This document shows, one piece after another, positions 25,301-33,273 of a stretch of 64,000 nucleotides of DNA. The notes beneath the pieces are model-generated. The model was given only the letters and a program-made list of their open reading frames with translations, ran no database searches and was not told the DNA's origin. The DNA lies in contig NZ_SZZM01000007.1 in NCBI RefSeq assembly GCF_005281615.1, forward strand, positions 62,001 through 126,000, given 5' to 3'. The position numbers were made by a program, and so were the translations under genes. Origin of the DNA: Rhodoligotrophos defluvii (GTDB taxonomy: Bacteria > Pseudomonadota > Alphaproteobacteria > Rhizobiales > Im1). How positions within the stretch are numbered: the first letter of the stretch is position 1; every line of letters begins with the position of its first letter.

Positions 25301-28104
25301 ATGACGCTGCCAAGCTCGTCGCCCACCCGCATGGCGGAGTTGTCGAGCTCGGAGCGGATCGAGCCCGCCACCTGTTCCACATGGTTGATGGTCCGCTCGC
25401 TCGCCACTTCCAGGTTGCGGGCCACCGTGCCGGCCAGCGAGCTGATGCGGCCGACCACCTTGTCGCCGGCGCTTTCCAGCGACAGGTTGACCGAGCTGAC
25501 CATATCGCCGATCTCGCCGAGCAGACGCTCGCCGGTGGCGTGCAGCCCCTCGGTGACCGAGCCGGTGAGAGTGGCGATCTGCGCCACCGTGCGTTCCCCG
25601 GTGCTGTCGAGGCTGCTGGTGACCGCGCCGACCATGTCCCCGATTTCCTGCACCACTCGGGTGCTGGTCTGGTCCAGGCTCTCGTTGATCGAACCGGCGA
25701 CATCGCCGACCTGCGACACGAGGCGGACGCTCGTCGCCTCGAGATTCCCGGCGATCATTCGCACCGAACGATCGAGCTCCTCCGCCACCCGCTGCGTCGA
25801 GCTGTCGAGGCTCGCGTGCACGAGCTCCACCGCCTCGCCAACCTTGGTGGACAGGCGGTCGCCCGCGCTCTCCACGATCCGGTTCACCTCGCCCGTGGCG
25901 CTGTCGATCTGGCTCGACAACCGCTCGCTCGCGCCCTCGAAGCTGCTGCGGAACGTCTCGGTGGCATTGTCGAAGTGTTCGATCACCCGGTCGCCCAGGC
26001 TGCCAACCGCGTTATTGGTCCGCCCGGCGGCATCCTCGATCTGGCCGACAAGCCGCTGGGTGGTGCCGTCGAGAGTGTAGGTGACGCTGGTCGCGGCCTC
26101 CTCGATGCGGCCCAGGACACGCTCGCTGACCCCCTCCACATCGCGGGCAAAGCGCACGCCGGTTCCATCGATGCGGCCGGTGACGTCCGTGGTGATCCGC
26201 TCGAACAGCGAACTTGCCTCATCCAGACGGTTTCCGAGGCTCTTGACCGTGTCGTCCAGCCGGATGAACAGCTGGTCGCCGGCTTGGTCGAGCGTCTGCG
26301 CCACGTCCCCGGCCCGGGCGTCGAACCGGCTGAGAATGGAATCGGCGGACCGGTCCATAATCGTCGCGACCTGGTCGGATGTCGCCCTGAAGTGATCGGC
26401 CACCCGGGCGTGGGTTGAATCGAACCGCTCGAGGACGCGCAAGGCGTTCTGTTCCATCCGTTCGGAGATCTCCGCATTCGCGGAATCGAACCGGTCGATG
26501 AACTGCGCCGAGCTCTGCTCCATCCGCTCGGTGATCTCGCTGCCGGAGCGCTCGAGGTAATCGAACAGTTCGGATCGGGCGCGCGAGAGGTTCTCGATGA
26601 AGCCTGAACTCGCGCTCAGCAGTCGTTCGGCGACGGCGCCCCCGGCCATATCGATCTGCTCGGCGAGTTCGGAGCCCGACCGTTGCAGCTGCTGGGCGAC
26701 CTCATGGGACGATTCACGCAGCTGATAGCTCACGTTCGAGCCGGTGGTCTGAAGCAGCTCCAGCACCTCCCCGGTCGACTCCCGCAGCTCCTCGTGGAAC
26801 TTGCTGCTGATCTCGCCGAGGTTTGATACGGCCTCCGCATGGGCGCCCGAGACATCGCTGCTGGTTGCGCGAATAAGCTGCACGAATTCTTCGCTGGCCT
26901 GCTTGAAGCGGGCATGAATGGCATCCGCCGTGCCGTTGACGTGGTTGACGAAGCCCTGGTTGGCCTCGTCGATCCCGGATGTGGCGAGCCGCAGGGACTG
27001 CACCACGTCGCTGGCGCTCTGCTGGATCTGGCCGGAGAACTGCTCGGTCATCCGGCCCATCTCGGTCGAGATCTGCAGGTTGGTGTCGGTAAGCGACTTG
27101 GCGGAGTGCGACAGGGCCTCCACCTGTGACGACAACTCGCCTGAGAAGACGCGGATATCGTCCAGCACCTTGGTCGACAGCGACTCGAGGCGCCCGGTCT
27201 GTGCCGTGATCTCCGCGCTCGCGGAGCTGGTCCGGTTCGCAATGGTCTCGATCGTGCCGGCAAGTTCCTCAGTCGAGGATTTCAAGCCGTGCTCGAGAGA
27301 GTGCAGAGTGGCGCTGGCCTGGTCAATGATGTTGCGCAGCGAGCCTGAGCTGTCCTCCACACGGGTGAGCAGCGGTCCGGTCTCGGAGCTCAACATATAG
27401 ACGGTTTCTTCCAGCGCAGTCCGTTGGCTCTCCAGGCCGCTCACCAGCGTGCGGATGCGCTCCTCGTTGCCGCCGAAGGCTCGTTCCAGCGCGGAGATCT
27501 CCTTGTGGACCAGCGTCTCGAGCTCGCTTGCCCTCTGGATCGCCTGCTCCACGCTGCTCAAGAGATTCGCCACCTCGCGCCGCACGGTCTCGGTGACCGT
27601 GGACAGCTCCTCGCTGGCGACGTCCTGCGGGCGCACCAGGCGGATGGCCGTCTGGACCAGCGTTTCGGAGACCTGCCGCATGTGCTGGGCGCGGCGCATC
27701 ATATAGGCAATGCTCCAGATCAGCAGCACCGGCAGGCCGGCCACGATGGCGAGAGTGGCCGCCGGCAAAGTGGGCGCTGAGGCCGCGAGGTTGCGCCCCG
27801 GCTCGGAGCCGAAATAGCCGATCAGGGAAGTGACCGCGATGACGACCCACAGGACGGAAATGACGGCAGCACCCCAGTATGGCAAGCTCGACGGCTTCCG
27901 CTTCAAGCTGCCGATCAGGGCTGCCGTCGTGGGCTCGTTCTCATTGGCCGGGCGACCGGACAGCGGCGCCCCGCCGCGCCGGCGGTCGACCTCAGGCGCG
28001 GCATCGTCAGCCGGCACGGTCCGCGATCGTTCGAGTTCGCTTGCGGATCGCCTCATGAGACGCCTCTGCGACCTTCTGCGTGGGTCGATAGGGTTGCTGG
28101 TCAT
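22378..28104 (-). CDS. giant membrane-anchored repeat protein, Growth Pole Ring (GPR/RgsE)-like
   Basis: A 1908-residue protein. A basic cytoplasmic N-terminus is followed by two membrane helices (about 76-98, VISVLWVVIAVTSLIGYF, and 113-136, LPVLLIWSIAYMM). About 1600 residues of amphipathic helix come next, then a Pro/Ala linker and a conserved C-terminal domain (about 1790-1908, with LPDRAQKIFARLYDIS and ETPPADIWRRYKGGERDAF). At least 25 consecutive units of exactly 22 residues (for example LHATGERLLGEIGDMVSSV) are seen, the apolipoprotein-A1/E type of repeat. Size, N-terminal anchor and repeat type match the Growth Pole Ring protein of Agrobacterium and RgsE of Sinorhizobium, which organise the polar growth zone. 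Homology is inferred from architecture, not from alignment. A GGAG site lies ten bases before the ATG. Confidence 0.8.
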   Translation of the reverse strand: MTSNPIDPRRRSQRRLMRRSASELERSRTVPADDAAPEVDRRRGGAPLSGRPANENEPTTAALIGSLKRKPSSLPYWGAAVISVLWVVIAVTSLIGYFGSEPGRNLAASAPTLPAATLAIVAGLPVLLIWSIAYMMRRAQHMRQVSETLVQTAIRLVRPQDVASEELSTVTETVRREVANLLSSVEQAIQRASELETLVHKEISALERAFGGNEERIRTLVSGLESQRTALEETVYMLSSETGPLLTRVEDSSGSLRNIIDQASATLHSLEHGLKSSTEELAGTIETIANRTSSASAEITAQTGRLESLSTKVLDDIRVFSGELSSQVEALSHSAKSLTDTNLQISTEMGRMTEQFSGQIQQSASDVVQSLRLATSGIDEANQGFVNHVNGTADAIHARFKQASEEFVQLIRATSSDVSGAHAEAVSNLGEISSKFHEELRESTGEVLELLQTTGSNVSYQLRESSHEVAQQLQRSGSELAEQIDMAGGAVAERLLSASSGFIENLSRARSELFDYLERSGSEITERMEQSSAQFIDRFDSANAEISERMEQNALRVLERFDSTHARVADHFRATSDQVATIMDRSADSILSRFDARAGDVAQTLDQAGDQLFIRLDDTVKSLGNRLDEASSLFERITTDVTGRIDGTGVRFARDVEGVSERVLGRIEEAATSVTYTLDGTTQRLVGQIEDAAGRTNNAVGSLGDRVIEHFDNATETFRSSFEGASERLSSQIDSATGEVNRIVESAGDRLSTKVGEAVELVHASLDSSTQRVAEELDRSVRMIAGNLEATSVRLVSQVGDVAGSINESLDQTSTRVVQEIGDMVGAVTSSLDSTGERTVAQIATLTGSVTEGLHATGERLLGEIGDMVSSVNLSLESAGDKVVGRISSLAGTVARNLEVASERTINHVEQVAGSIRSELDNSAMRVGDELGSVIGTLTESLSATSGRVVSEVSEMTGSVSRQLSATGEEVVGSLGQIAGLVQSDLAATRERIVGEVGDALDGVNQAISATSDQLVGRVGLLVDTVHRDLESTSERLVAQLNDTAGIITKSVGDTGETVVGRFGETVASLTFAVNQTGTEVGSNIDKLLESLSTTVEGARERMRADVGSLAGNISTTLDTISRRVLDEFGEAASGVNQNLEIAGSKLVSQVHLAADNFNRTILSTNDEVFAHMDQAAGSVRESIAKIGTEVVERFNSTSAEVTHRLDESTDRFDRTAAAVTEKLQSASIIFKDVVEKAGNQIFEDVDRVVEQVADRVGIVGSSIADRFERATSDVSHHLDRATITLETTGSETALRLEDAGAKFAKHLTAANDYFTSQLAESATDLDTRLERISQGLTGELQKAVEDILGALSAQGNDITSRVQGTSARITTDLQLITSALHDQLETASTTAMEEFGSIGGKLSGELSELTTKLSTQVSTLTQSTMESFTGTAEQLTRQLETMGLDMNRQLEERSRAVMEQFARTGSEVTNSVGGTSEAVVARMGDMTRLLTETMQAFKSEVDRIVDSREESFDAVLDRLGKKTEELDNVMRSFTGLVEESLLLVERRAREVGTQLENQTGQTVRSFDQELKRLQVEADSQIAAAAEKLQAQYDRALAAMSELLSNTSGHFNETAQEMRAAAQTVVKEIEATRDEMRRAIFELPEETRSNADAMRQVVADQLAALTALAEVVKRHGKSLDLSGPGIQIPEKVDGGRRLGKSEGATSMVATARTSGALKPWQPERSFAAEAGPHDPAAAQVELPGGAPQAKDSASSRLAEPILAVPADEPEEAPAPSLEESAEMPLSLLPDRAQKIFARLYDISVDLTRALDETPPADIWRRYKGGERDAFMRRLWELESDALRQSIAQRYRNEAAFQADVRSYMSEFESLLDAVSGARNGDDLVDACLATEAGKIYLMLGKSSGRIKG
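24490..26139 (-). repeat. 25 tandem 66-bp (22-residue) coding repeats in gpr-like gene
   Basis: Within the giant gene, 25 units of 22 codons follow one another with no phase slip, from the unit starting VEGVSERV to the one starting IAKIGTEV. Each has the pattern hydrophobic-x2-(T/S/A)-x2-(R/K/E)-hydrophobic-x3-hydrophobic-x7-hydrophobic. The units are diverged at DNA level, so this is an old, protein-level periodicity. A phase break of seven residues separates them from similar repeats on the N-terminal side. Confidence 0.85.
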
Positions 28105-28672
28105 ACTCTGGTTCTCCGCAACGCACTTAATCCCGCCCGCTGAATCATCAGACTCACGTGCATCTGTTTTCCGCCGAGGAGGACACTAAACAGTGGGAAT
28201 ACCAGCTGAACAAATGTATTTAGTGCGTCTGTCCCCATCATTCACCATATATGGTAGTCATGCCGCTGCCCAACCCGCCGCACGGGCGCAATCCATCCTC
28301 ACCGCTTATTCCGCAAACGGTGTTGCATGACAACCACAGACGTGTGGATCAAACGCTGCAGCGTGGCCTCCGCTCGTCCCTCCAAGTGCAGTCGCCTACA
28401 ATACCTTAATAAATGAAACGGACAAACCCACCCTGAATTCACCCTTTTGGCTAAATGTATTGTTGGTTAATATCCTTCGTTTTCAAGGGGTTATGATGGG
28501 AAAGGCGTAGCTGGCGCGAACTCATGGTCTCCGGTGCGAGTCGAGGCCAGGTCCGTTTTGTTAACCATTTGACAACGGTTGGCGGCTATGGATATTTGTT
28601 TTTTCGTCCTGGATCGGTATGGCTTCAGCCCGCAATGACAGGGGTCCCGTGCGGTCGACGGGAGGGCCGCCG
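28105..28672. other. divergent intergenic region between gpr-like gene and hpt-like gene
   Basis: A 568-base stretch without a gene and more AT-rich than its surroundings. It holds a perfect 12-bp palindrome ACCATATATGGT (28244-28255) and several TTAA words. Next to the Hpt gene is a promoter-like pair described separately. Its length and position suggest it controls both divergent genes. Confidence 0.6.
28561..28597 (+). promoter_or_regulatory. candidate promoter with CtrA half-site for the Hpt gene
   Basis: TTGACA (28569-28574) is followed 17 bases later by ATATTT (28592-28597), a reasonable sigma-70 type pair. Directly abutting the -35 is TTAACCAT (28561-28568), the form of the CtrA half-site in alphaproteobacteria. 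Binding by CtrA is an inference from this single octamer. Confidence 0.5.
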
Positions 28673-29005
28673 ATGCCGATCGATTTCGAGCACTTGAATC
28701 AGTATACCGCCGGGGACAAATCCCTGGAGGCGGAGGTGTTGCGTCTGTTCGCCGAAACCGCGGCGGCGGCGCAGGCTGTGCTCGACACGACGAGCTCCGC
28801 GGAGGAATGGCGGCGCGCCGCCCATAAGCTGAAGGGGTCGGCTCTGGCCATCGGGGCCTGGCAGCTGGCCGATCTCGCTGCCCGCGCGGAAATGTCCGGC
28901 CCGGCGCCGCCCGAGGGCCTGCAGCTGCTCGAAGCCGTGCGGTCAGAGGTCGCGGTGGTCACGGCCGCCATCGCAAGCGCTCCCGGATGCCTTGCTGATC
29001 GCTGA
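28673..29005 (+). CDS. Hpt (histidine phosphotransfer) domain protein
   Basis: A 110-residue single-domain protein. The phospho-accepting histidine is H51 in the motif AAHKLKGSALAIGA, inside a four-helix bundle pattern with flanking helices LEAEVLRLFAETAAAA and LLEAVRSEVAVVTAAI. The internal ATG (MPIDFEHLN) is chosen because GGGAGG lies just upstream; a start 54 bases earlier has none. It would carry phosphate between a hybrid kinase and a response regulator. No partner kinase is adjacent. It is divergent from the polar-growth gene, and the shared control region suggests a cell-cycle link. Confidence 0.85.
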   Translation: MPIDFEHLNQYTAGDKSLEAEVLRLFAETAAAAQAVLDTTSSAEEWRRAAHKLKGSALAIGAWQLADLAARAEMSGPAPPEGLQLLEAVRSEVAVVTAAIASAPGCLADR

Positions 29006-29080
29006 TGCGACAAATGCGCGTCCGCCGAGAGCTGCCCAGCGCCCATATCGGACTATTCGTCGCGCGTGGTTTCATGCTAG

Positions 29081-29449
<369 letters not shown>

Positions 29450-29613
29450 GCCGGGCCCGCGCGCTCTTTCATCATTTGGCCAGACTTGCACCGAACAGAC
29501 CCTCGCTTGGGTGTGCGATGCGCGAGGTGCTCTTTGAATGCAACTTCAGGTATTGAAGAATCAGTGGCTTTCTCTAAGGTGGTGCCACAACATGTCAGCA
29601 TGGGAGGCTGATC

Positions 29614-30357
29614 ATGAACAGGGCACGTCGTCCCGGGCGGGCGAAGTGTTGGTCCGTGTTCTGTATCGTTCTCAGTGGCGTGATGGTTCAGGGGTGCGTA
29701 CCCAAGGTCGGGTCGGAATGGTTCAGCAGGGTGACGGCGAGGCCCTTGGCGCAAGGTGAGTTGACGCCGGTTGCCGCGGTCGAGCAGCATCTGGTGACCG
29801 CCCCCGGCCCCGAAGTTTCGGTGGAATTCGAAGCCATCGTACCCCGGCCGAAACCGGCCGACCGGCCGAGCGTCCGCGCCACGCGCTCAGCAAAGCCGGC
29901 GCGCGCCGTCGCCATGAAACGACAGCAGCTGCCGGAGGACCGGGCCGGGATGCCTCCGGTCGAGGTGCCGTCGAACAGCGATCCGGCGGCGGCCCTCGAC
30001 AGCGGCGCGGAACCCGTGCCGGATACGACGACGCCGGCACCTGCTCAGCCGGCGCTGGCGGTCGCATCCGCCCCGTCGGCGCCTGCGAAGGCGCCAGCTG
30101 CATCTCAGCCGAGCTCCGCGGCCGTCGCCACGCCCAACCCGAGCACGCCACCACCCTCGGCTAACGCCCGGAGAGTGAGCGACTCGGCCGGTCCGCGCGT
30201 GGTCAGCGCGCGCAAGTCGGACGCGGGCGAGCCGAATGCTCTGATCTTTCAGGTGCAAACGGTGCCGGATGTCACGATACCGCAATTCACTTTCGACAGT
30301 CTGGCGAGCCATCCGCCGGTTGCCGGCGGCACGGCCTCGGACATGGTTCTGGAGTAG
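29614..30357 (+). CDS. probable lipoprotein, Pro/Ala-rich
   Basis: A 247-residue protein with a basic N-terminus and a hydrophobic core ending in VMVQGC, a fair lipobox, so it is probably anchored by a lipidated Cys. The mature part is low in complexity: Pro, Ala, Ser and Thr dominate from about residue 60 to 200, with a basic stretch SVRATRSAKPARAV. A short ordered-looking end follows (NALIFQVQTVPDVTIPQFTF). A GGGAGG ribosome site supports the start. No family is recognised; it could be a cell-envelope spacer protein. Confidence 0.6.
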   Translation: MNRARRPGRAKCWSVFCIVLSGVMVQGCVPKVGSEWFSRVTARPLAQGELTPVAAVEQHLVTAPGPEVSVEFEAIVPRPKPADRPSVRATRSAKPARAVAMKRQQLPEDRAGMPPVEVPSNSDPAAALDSGAEPVPDTTTPAPAQPALAVASAPSAPAKAPAASQPSSAAVATPNPSTPPPSANARRVSDSAGPRVVSARKSDAGEPNALIFQVQTVPDVTIPQFTFDSLASHPPVAGGTASDMVLE

Positions 30358-30411
30358 GACGATCTGTCAGGTACGACTTAGCGGTCATGTGCGCTGGCGA
30401 AAAGGGCCTGA

Positions 30412-30433
30412 CGGCTTGCGCTTGAGCAAGCCG
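30412..30433. terminator. hairpin between lipoprotein gene and ELM1-like gene
   Basis: A perfect 8-bp stem (CGGCTTGC / GCAAGCCG) with a 6-base loop lies 55 bases beyond the lipoprotein stop. No U-run follows, so it is a weak or Rho-assisted terminator candidate. Confidence 0.45.
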
Positions 30434-30474
30434 CGCCGGTCTGTCATGAGGGGGTCGAGCACAGCAGTTCCAGG

Positions 30475-31608
30475 ATGACGATGGCCCAGCCCGTGTACGC
30501 GAGTAAATCCAGCACCTGCACGAAGGTGACCGACGATAAGCCGTCGGTCTGGGTGCTGGCGGGCGTCCACGCTGGCGATACGGCGCAAGCGCTGGCTCTG
30601 GCACGCAGCCTTGGATGGCGCTGCGAGCTGAAGCAGCTCATCTTCAACCACTTATATGTGATTCCTAACGTCATTTCGCGGCATCGTCTGTGGGGGCTCA
30701 GCCCTGCGGCGCGGAAGGTGATCCAGGCGCCCTGGCCTGATCTGGTGATCGCGGTCGGCCGCCGGTCGGTCCCGGCCGCACAATGGATCAAACGCCAATC
30801 CGGTGGCCACACGAAGCTCGTCCATCTCGGCCGGCCGCAAGCGCCGCTCGCCTGGTTCGACCTGATCATCACCACCCCGCAATACGGTCTGCCCCAGGGC
30901 CCCAACGTGCTCCACAATCTCACACCGCTGACGGAGGACCCCGCCCTGGTCCCCGCGGATGAACTCGCCACATGGCAGGCACGGATCCAGCACCTGCCGC
31001 GGCCGTGGATTGGCGTATTGGTGGGCGGCAGCCGCGAGCCCTATGTCCTCGACGAGAATGCCGCACGGGACCTGGCAGAGGCGGTATCCGCTCGCGCCAG
31101 GGCCGCGGGCGGATCGCTGCTGGTCTCCACCTCGCCACGAACCGGTGCGGCCGCGGCCGCCGTGCTCCAGCAGAGCGTAAGCGCACCGGCCCATGTCCAT
31201 ATCTGGACACGCGGCGGCGAAAATCCGCATAAGGCCTTCCTCGCCTTGGCCGACCGCTTCATCGTGACGGGCGAGAGTGTGTCGATGATGACCGAGGCTT
31301 GCCGGACCGGACGGCCCACCGAAGTTTACGCGCTGCCGCGCGCCGAGCGCGCGCTTTTCGGCGCACGTCGGAGCCGAAGCCCATCCGCGCCCGGTCAAGC
31401 GAATTGGCGAGAGAGGCTCCGGGCGCGGCTGCATGCGGCCGGCTTGATCTCGCCGCGGCGAAACGTGGAGCTGTTTGTGGATGAGCTGGTGGCCAGAAGG
31501 CATCTCACCCGGCTCGGGGAACCGGAGCTGCGGCAGATTGCGCCGCTGCCCAATCCCATGGACGAGGCGCTCATCCGGGTGAGGGCGCTGTTCGGCGCAG
31601 CCTCCTAA
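30475..31608 (+). CDS. ELM1/GtrOC1 family (DUF1022) putative glycosyltransferase-like protein
   Basis: A 377-residue protein of the family named after plant mitochondrial fission factor ELM1 and common in alphaproteobacteria. Typical blocks are VWVLAGVHAGDTAQALALA, FNHLYVIPNVISRH, PWPDLVIAVGRRSVPAAQWI, FDLIITTPQYGLP and RPWIGVLVGGSREPY. The C-terminal half contains DRFIVTGESVSMMTEACRTG, a GT-B-like nucleotide-sugar site. A role in envelope glycan synthesis is suspected for the bacterial members but unproven. It precedes the tspO-like gene on the same strand with a 57-base gap. Confidence 0.85.
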   Translation: MTMAQPVYASKSSTCTKVTDDKPSVWVLAGVHAGDTAQALALARSLGWRCELKQLIFNHLYVIPNVISRHRLWGLSPAARKVIQAPWPDLVIAVGRRSVPAAQWIKRQSGGHTKLVHLGRPQAPLAWFDLIITTPQYGLPQGPNVLHNLTPLTEDPALVPADELATWQARIQHLPRPWIGVLVGGSREPYVLDENAARDLAEAVSARARAAGGSLLVSTSPRTGAAAAAVLQQSVSAPAHVHIWTRGGENPHKAFLALADRFIVTGESVSMMTEACRTGRPTEVYALPRAERALFGARRSRSPSAPGQANWRERLRARLHAAGLISPRRNVELFVDELVARRHLTRLGEPELRQIAPLPNPMDEALIRVRALFGAAS

Positions 31609-31665
31609 TAGTCTCTAGGAGCGCGACAGGCGCTCGTGTAGCTTCGGGGCGAAGGAGCCCCGCCC

Positions 31666-32220
31666 ATGACTGAAGCCGCCGGTCCCGAAAATCAGCCCAC
31701 GCCGCCGAACCAGAGCGCCGCCACGCGCAGCCATGCCCAACCGGCGGGACAGGACTCCTACACGGCTTTGATCGTAGCCTTCGTGCTCTGCTTTGCGGTA
31801 GCGGCCATCGGCAGCGCGTTCATCATCTCCAACCTGTCACCCTGGTATGCCGGCCTCGTCAAGCCCGCCTTTGCCCTGCCGAGCTGGCTCATCTGGCCCA
31901 TCCAGATCATGCTCTATTCCTTGATGGCCGTATCGTTGTGGCTGGTCTGGAAAGCGCCTGCCGCGCGCAGCCTGAAATTCCCCGCGCTCTTCATCTTCGG
32001 TGTGCAGCTCGTGCTGAACATCGCTTGGCCGGCCCTATTTTTCGGCGCGCAGAGCCCGGTTCTGGGGCTGCTGGTGCTCATCTTCCTGCTTGCGGCGGTT
32101 CTGGCGACCGTATTCAGTTTCTACCGAATTAACCGGTGGGCCTCTTTACTATTGTGGCCGCATTTGGTCTGGATCACATATGATCTTCTGCTGAATATCG
32201 CGATCTGGTGGCTGAATTGA
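31666..32220 (+). CDS. tspO: TspO/MBR family protein
   Basis: A 184-residue integral membrane protein with five membrane helices after a hydrophilic tail of about 35 residues. The signature is LSPWYAGLVKPAFALPSW followed by LIWPIQIMLYSLMAVSLWLVW; the last helices contain HLVWITYDLLLNIAIWWLN. TspO proteins bind tetrapyrroles in the outer or inner membrane and influence porphyrin export and stress responses in alphaproteobacteria. The N-terminal tail is longer than usual. It may be co-transcribed with the ELM1-like gene. Confidence 0.88.
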   Translation: MTEAAGPENQPTPPNQSAATRSHAQPAGQDSYTALIVAFVLCFAVAAIGSAFIISNLSPWYAGLVKPAFALPSWLIWPIQIMLYSLMAVSLWLVWKAPAARSLKFPALFIFGVQLVLNIAWPALFFGAQSPVLGLLVLIFLLAAVLATVFSFYRINRWASLLLWPHLVWITYDLLLNIAIWWLN

Positions 32221-32241
32221 CAGGGTATGTCCCAAGAAAAA

Positions 32242-32269
32242 GGCGTGTCGAAGTCGCCCTCGACACGCC
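32242..32269 (-). terminator. Rho-independent terminator after NAD kinase gene
   Basis: A perfect 10-bp stem (GGCGTGTCGA / TCGACACGCC) with an 8-base loop. Read on the minus strand it ends in TTTTTC. It lies about 115 bases beyond the NAD kinase stop and also separates it from the converging tspO-like gene. Confidence 0.85.
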
Positions 32270-32382
32270 CTACGCATTGGCCGGAGCGGCCAGCCAGTTA
32301 CGCAACTCACTTAGCTAAAATTATGGGAGCTCTCTTAAAACTTTCCTAAACGGTAGGGTACCCGCTGCACGGCTGCGCACCT

Positions 32383-33147
32383 CTAGTAGAAGAATTGTTC
32401 AGCAAGCACCCGGTCGGCCAGATTATGCCCGGGATCAAAGAGCATTGTGACGCTGACTTCAGTATCCTGTTCAACATCGACCTGCATCACGTCCCGGAAC
32501 TCCGTGTGATCGGCCACCGCGCTGACCGGGCGCTTGTCCGGCTCGATCACCTCGATGCGTACCTTGGCCTGCTGGGGCAGGATGGCTCCGCGCCAGCGCC
32601 GCGGGCGGAAGGCGCTGATCGGCGTGAGCGCCAGCAGGGGCGAGTTGATGGGCAGGATCGGCCCATGCGCCGACAGGTTGTAGGCGGTGCTGCCCACCGG
32701 GGTTGCAACGAGGACGCCGTCGCAGATCAGCTCGCTCATGCGCACGATGCCGTCGATGGAGATGCGCAGCTTGGCTGTCTGGAAGGTCTCGCGCAGAAGA
32801 TAGACGTCGTTGAACGCAAGGGCCCGGTGGCCATTGCCGTCCCGGGTCAGGGCCTGCATGCGCAGCGGCCTGATCTCGGTGCGCTCGGCCTTGGCGATCC
32901 GCTCGAGCAGGCCCTCTTCCGCATAGCTATTGGTGAGGAAGCCCAGAGAGCCGCGGTTCATACCGTAGATTGCCTTCTGCTGGCTGACGAACCGGTGCAA
33001 GGTCTGCAGCATCAGCCCGTCGCCACCAAGGGCGATGATGATCTCGGCCTCCTCGGGCGTGGTCGAGGGGTATCGGCGCATCAGCCGACGCCTCGCCCGC
33101 CGTGCGGAGTCGTTATCGGCGGCAATAAACGCGACCTTGATTGACAT
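32383..33147 (-). CDS. nadK: NAD kinase
   Basis: Cytosolic enzyme of 254 residues that phosphorylates NAD to NADP. The GGDG motif is in [18 protein letters not shown]. The second motif appears as [13 protein letters not shown], and the C-terminal glycine-rich NAD site is [19 protein letters not shown]. The length is the usual one for the short alphaproteobacterial form. It is transcribed alone, convergent with tspO and divergent from the exported protein gene, and ends at a strong terminator. Confidence 0.95.
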   Translation of the reverse strand: MSIKVAFIAADNDSARRARRRLMRRYPSTTPEEAEIIIALGGDGLMLQTLHRFVSQQKAIYGMNRGSLGFLTNSYAEEGLLERIAKAERTEIRPLRMQALTRDGNGHRALAFNDVYLLRETFQTAKLRISIDGIVRMSELICDGVLVATPVGSTAYNLSAHGPILPINSPLLALTPISAFRPRRWRGAILPQQAKVRIEVIEPDKRPVSAVADHTEFRDVMQVDVEQDTEVSVTMLFDPGHNLADRVLAEQFFY

Positions 33148-33273
33148 AGGATCTTGCCCTCCGAATCCGGACGGCGTTTATTGCCATAGGCCGGGCCGAA
33201 AGGCGACAACGTCCTCGCGAGCGAAAGACATGCCAAATCATCGCCTTGCTGCCGCAAGGACAGCAGCCGGGAC

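Noticed and set aside
22906-26418. 1170-codon open frame on the plus strand opposite the giant gene
   Set aside because: It is an antisense shadow of the repeated, GC-rich minus-strand gene; it has no ribosome site and an odd composition rich in His, Arg and Leu.
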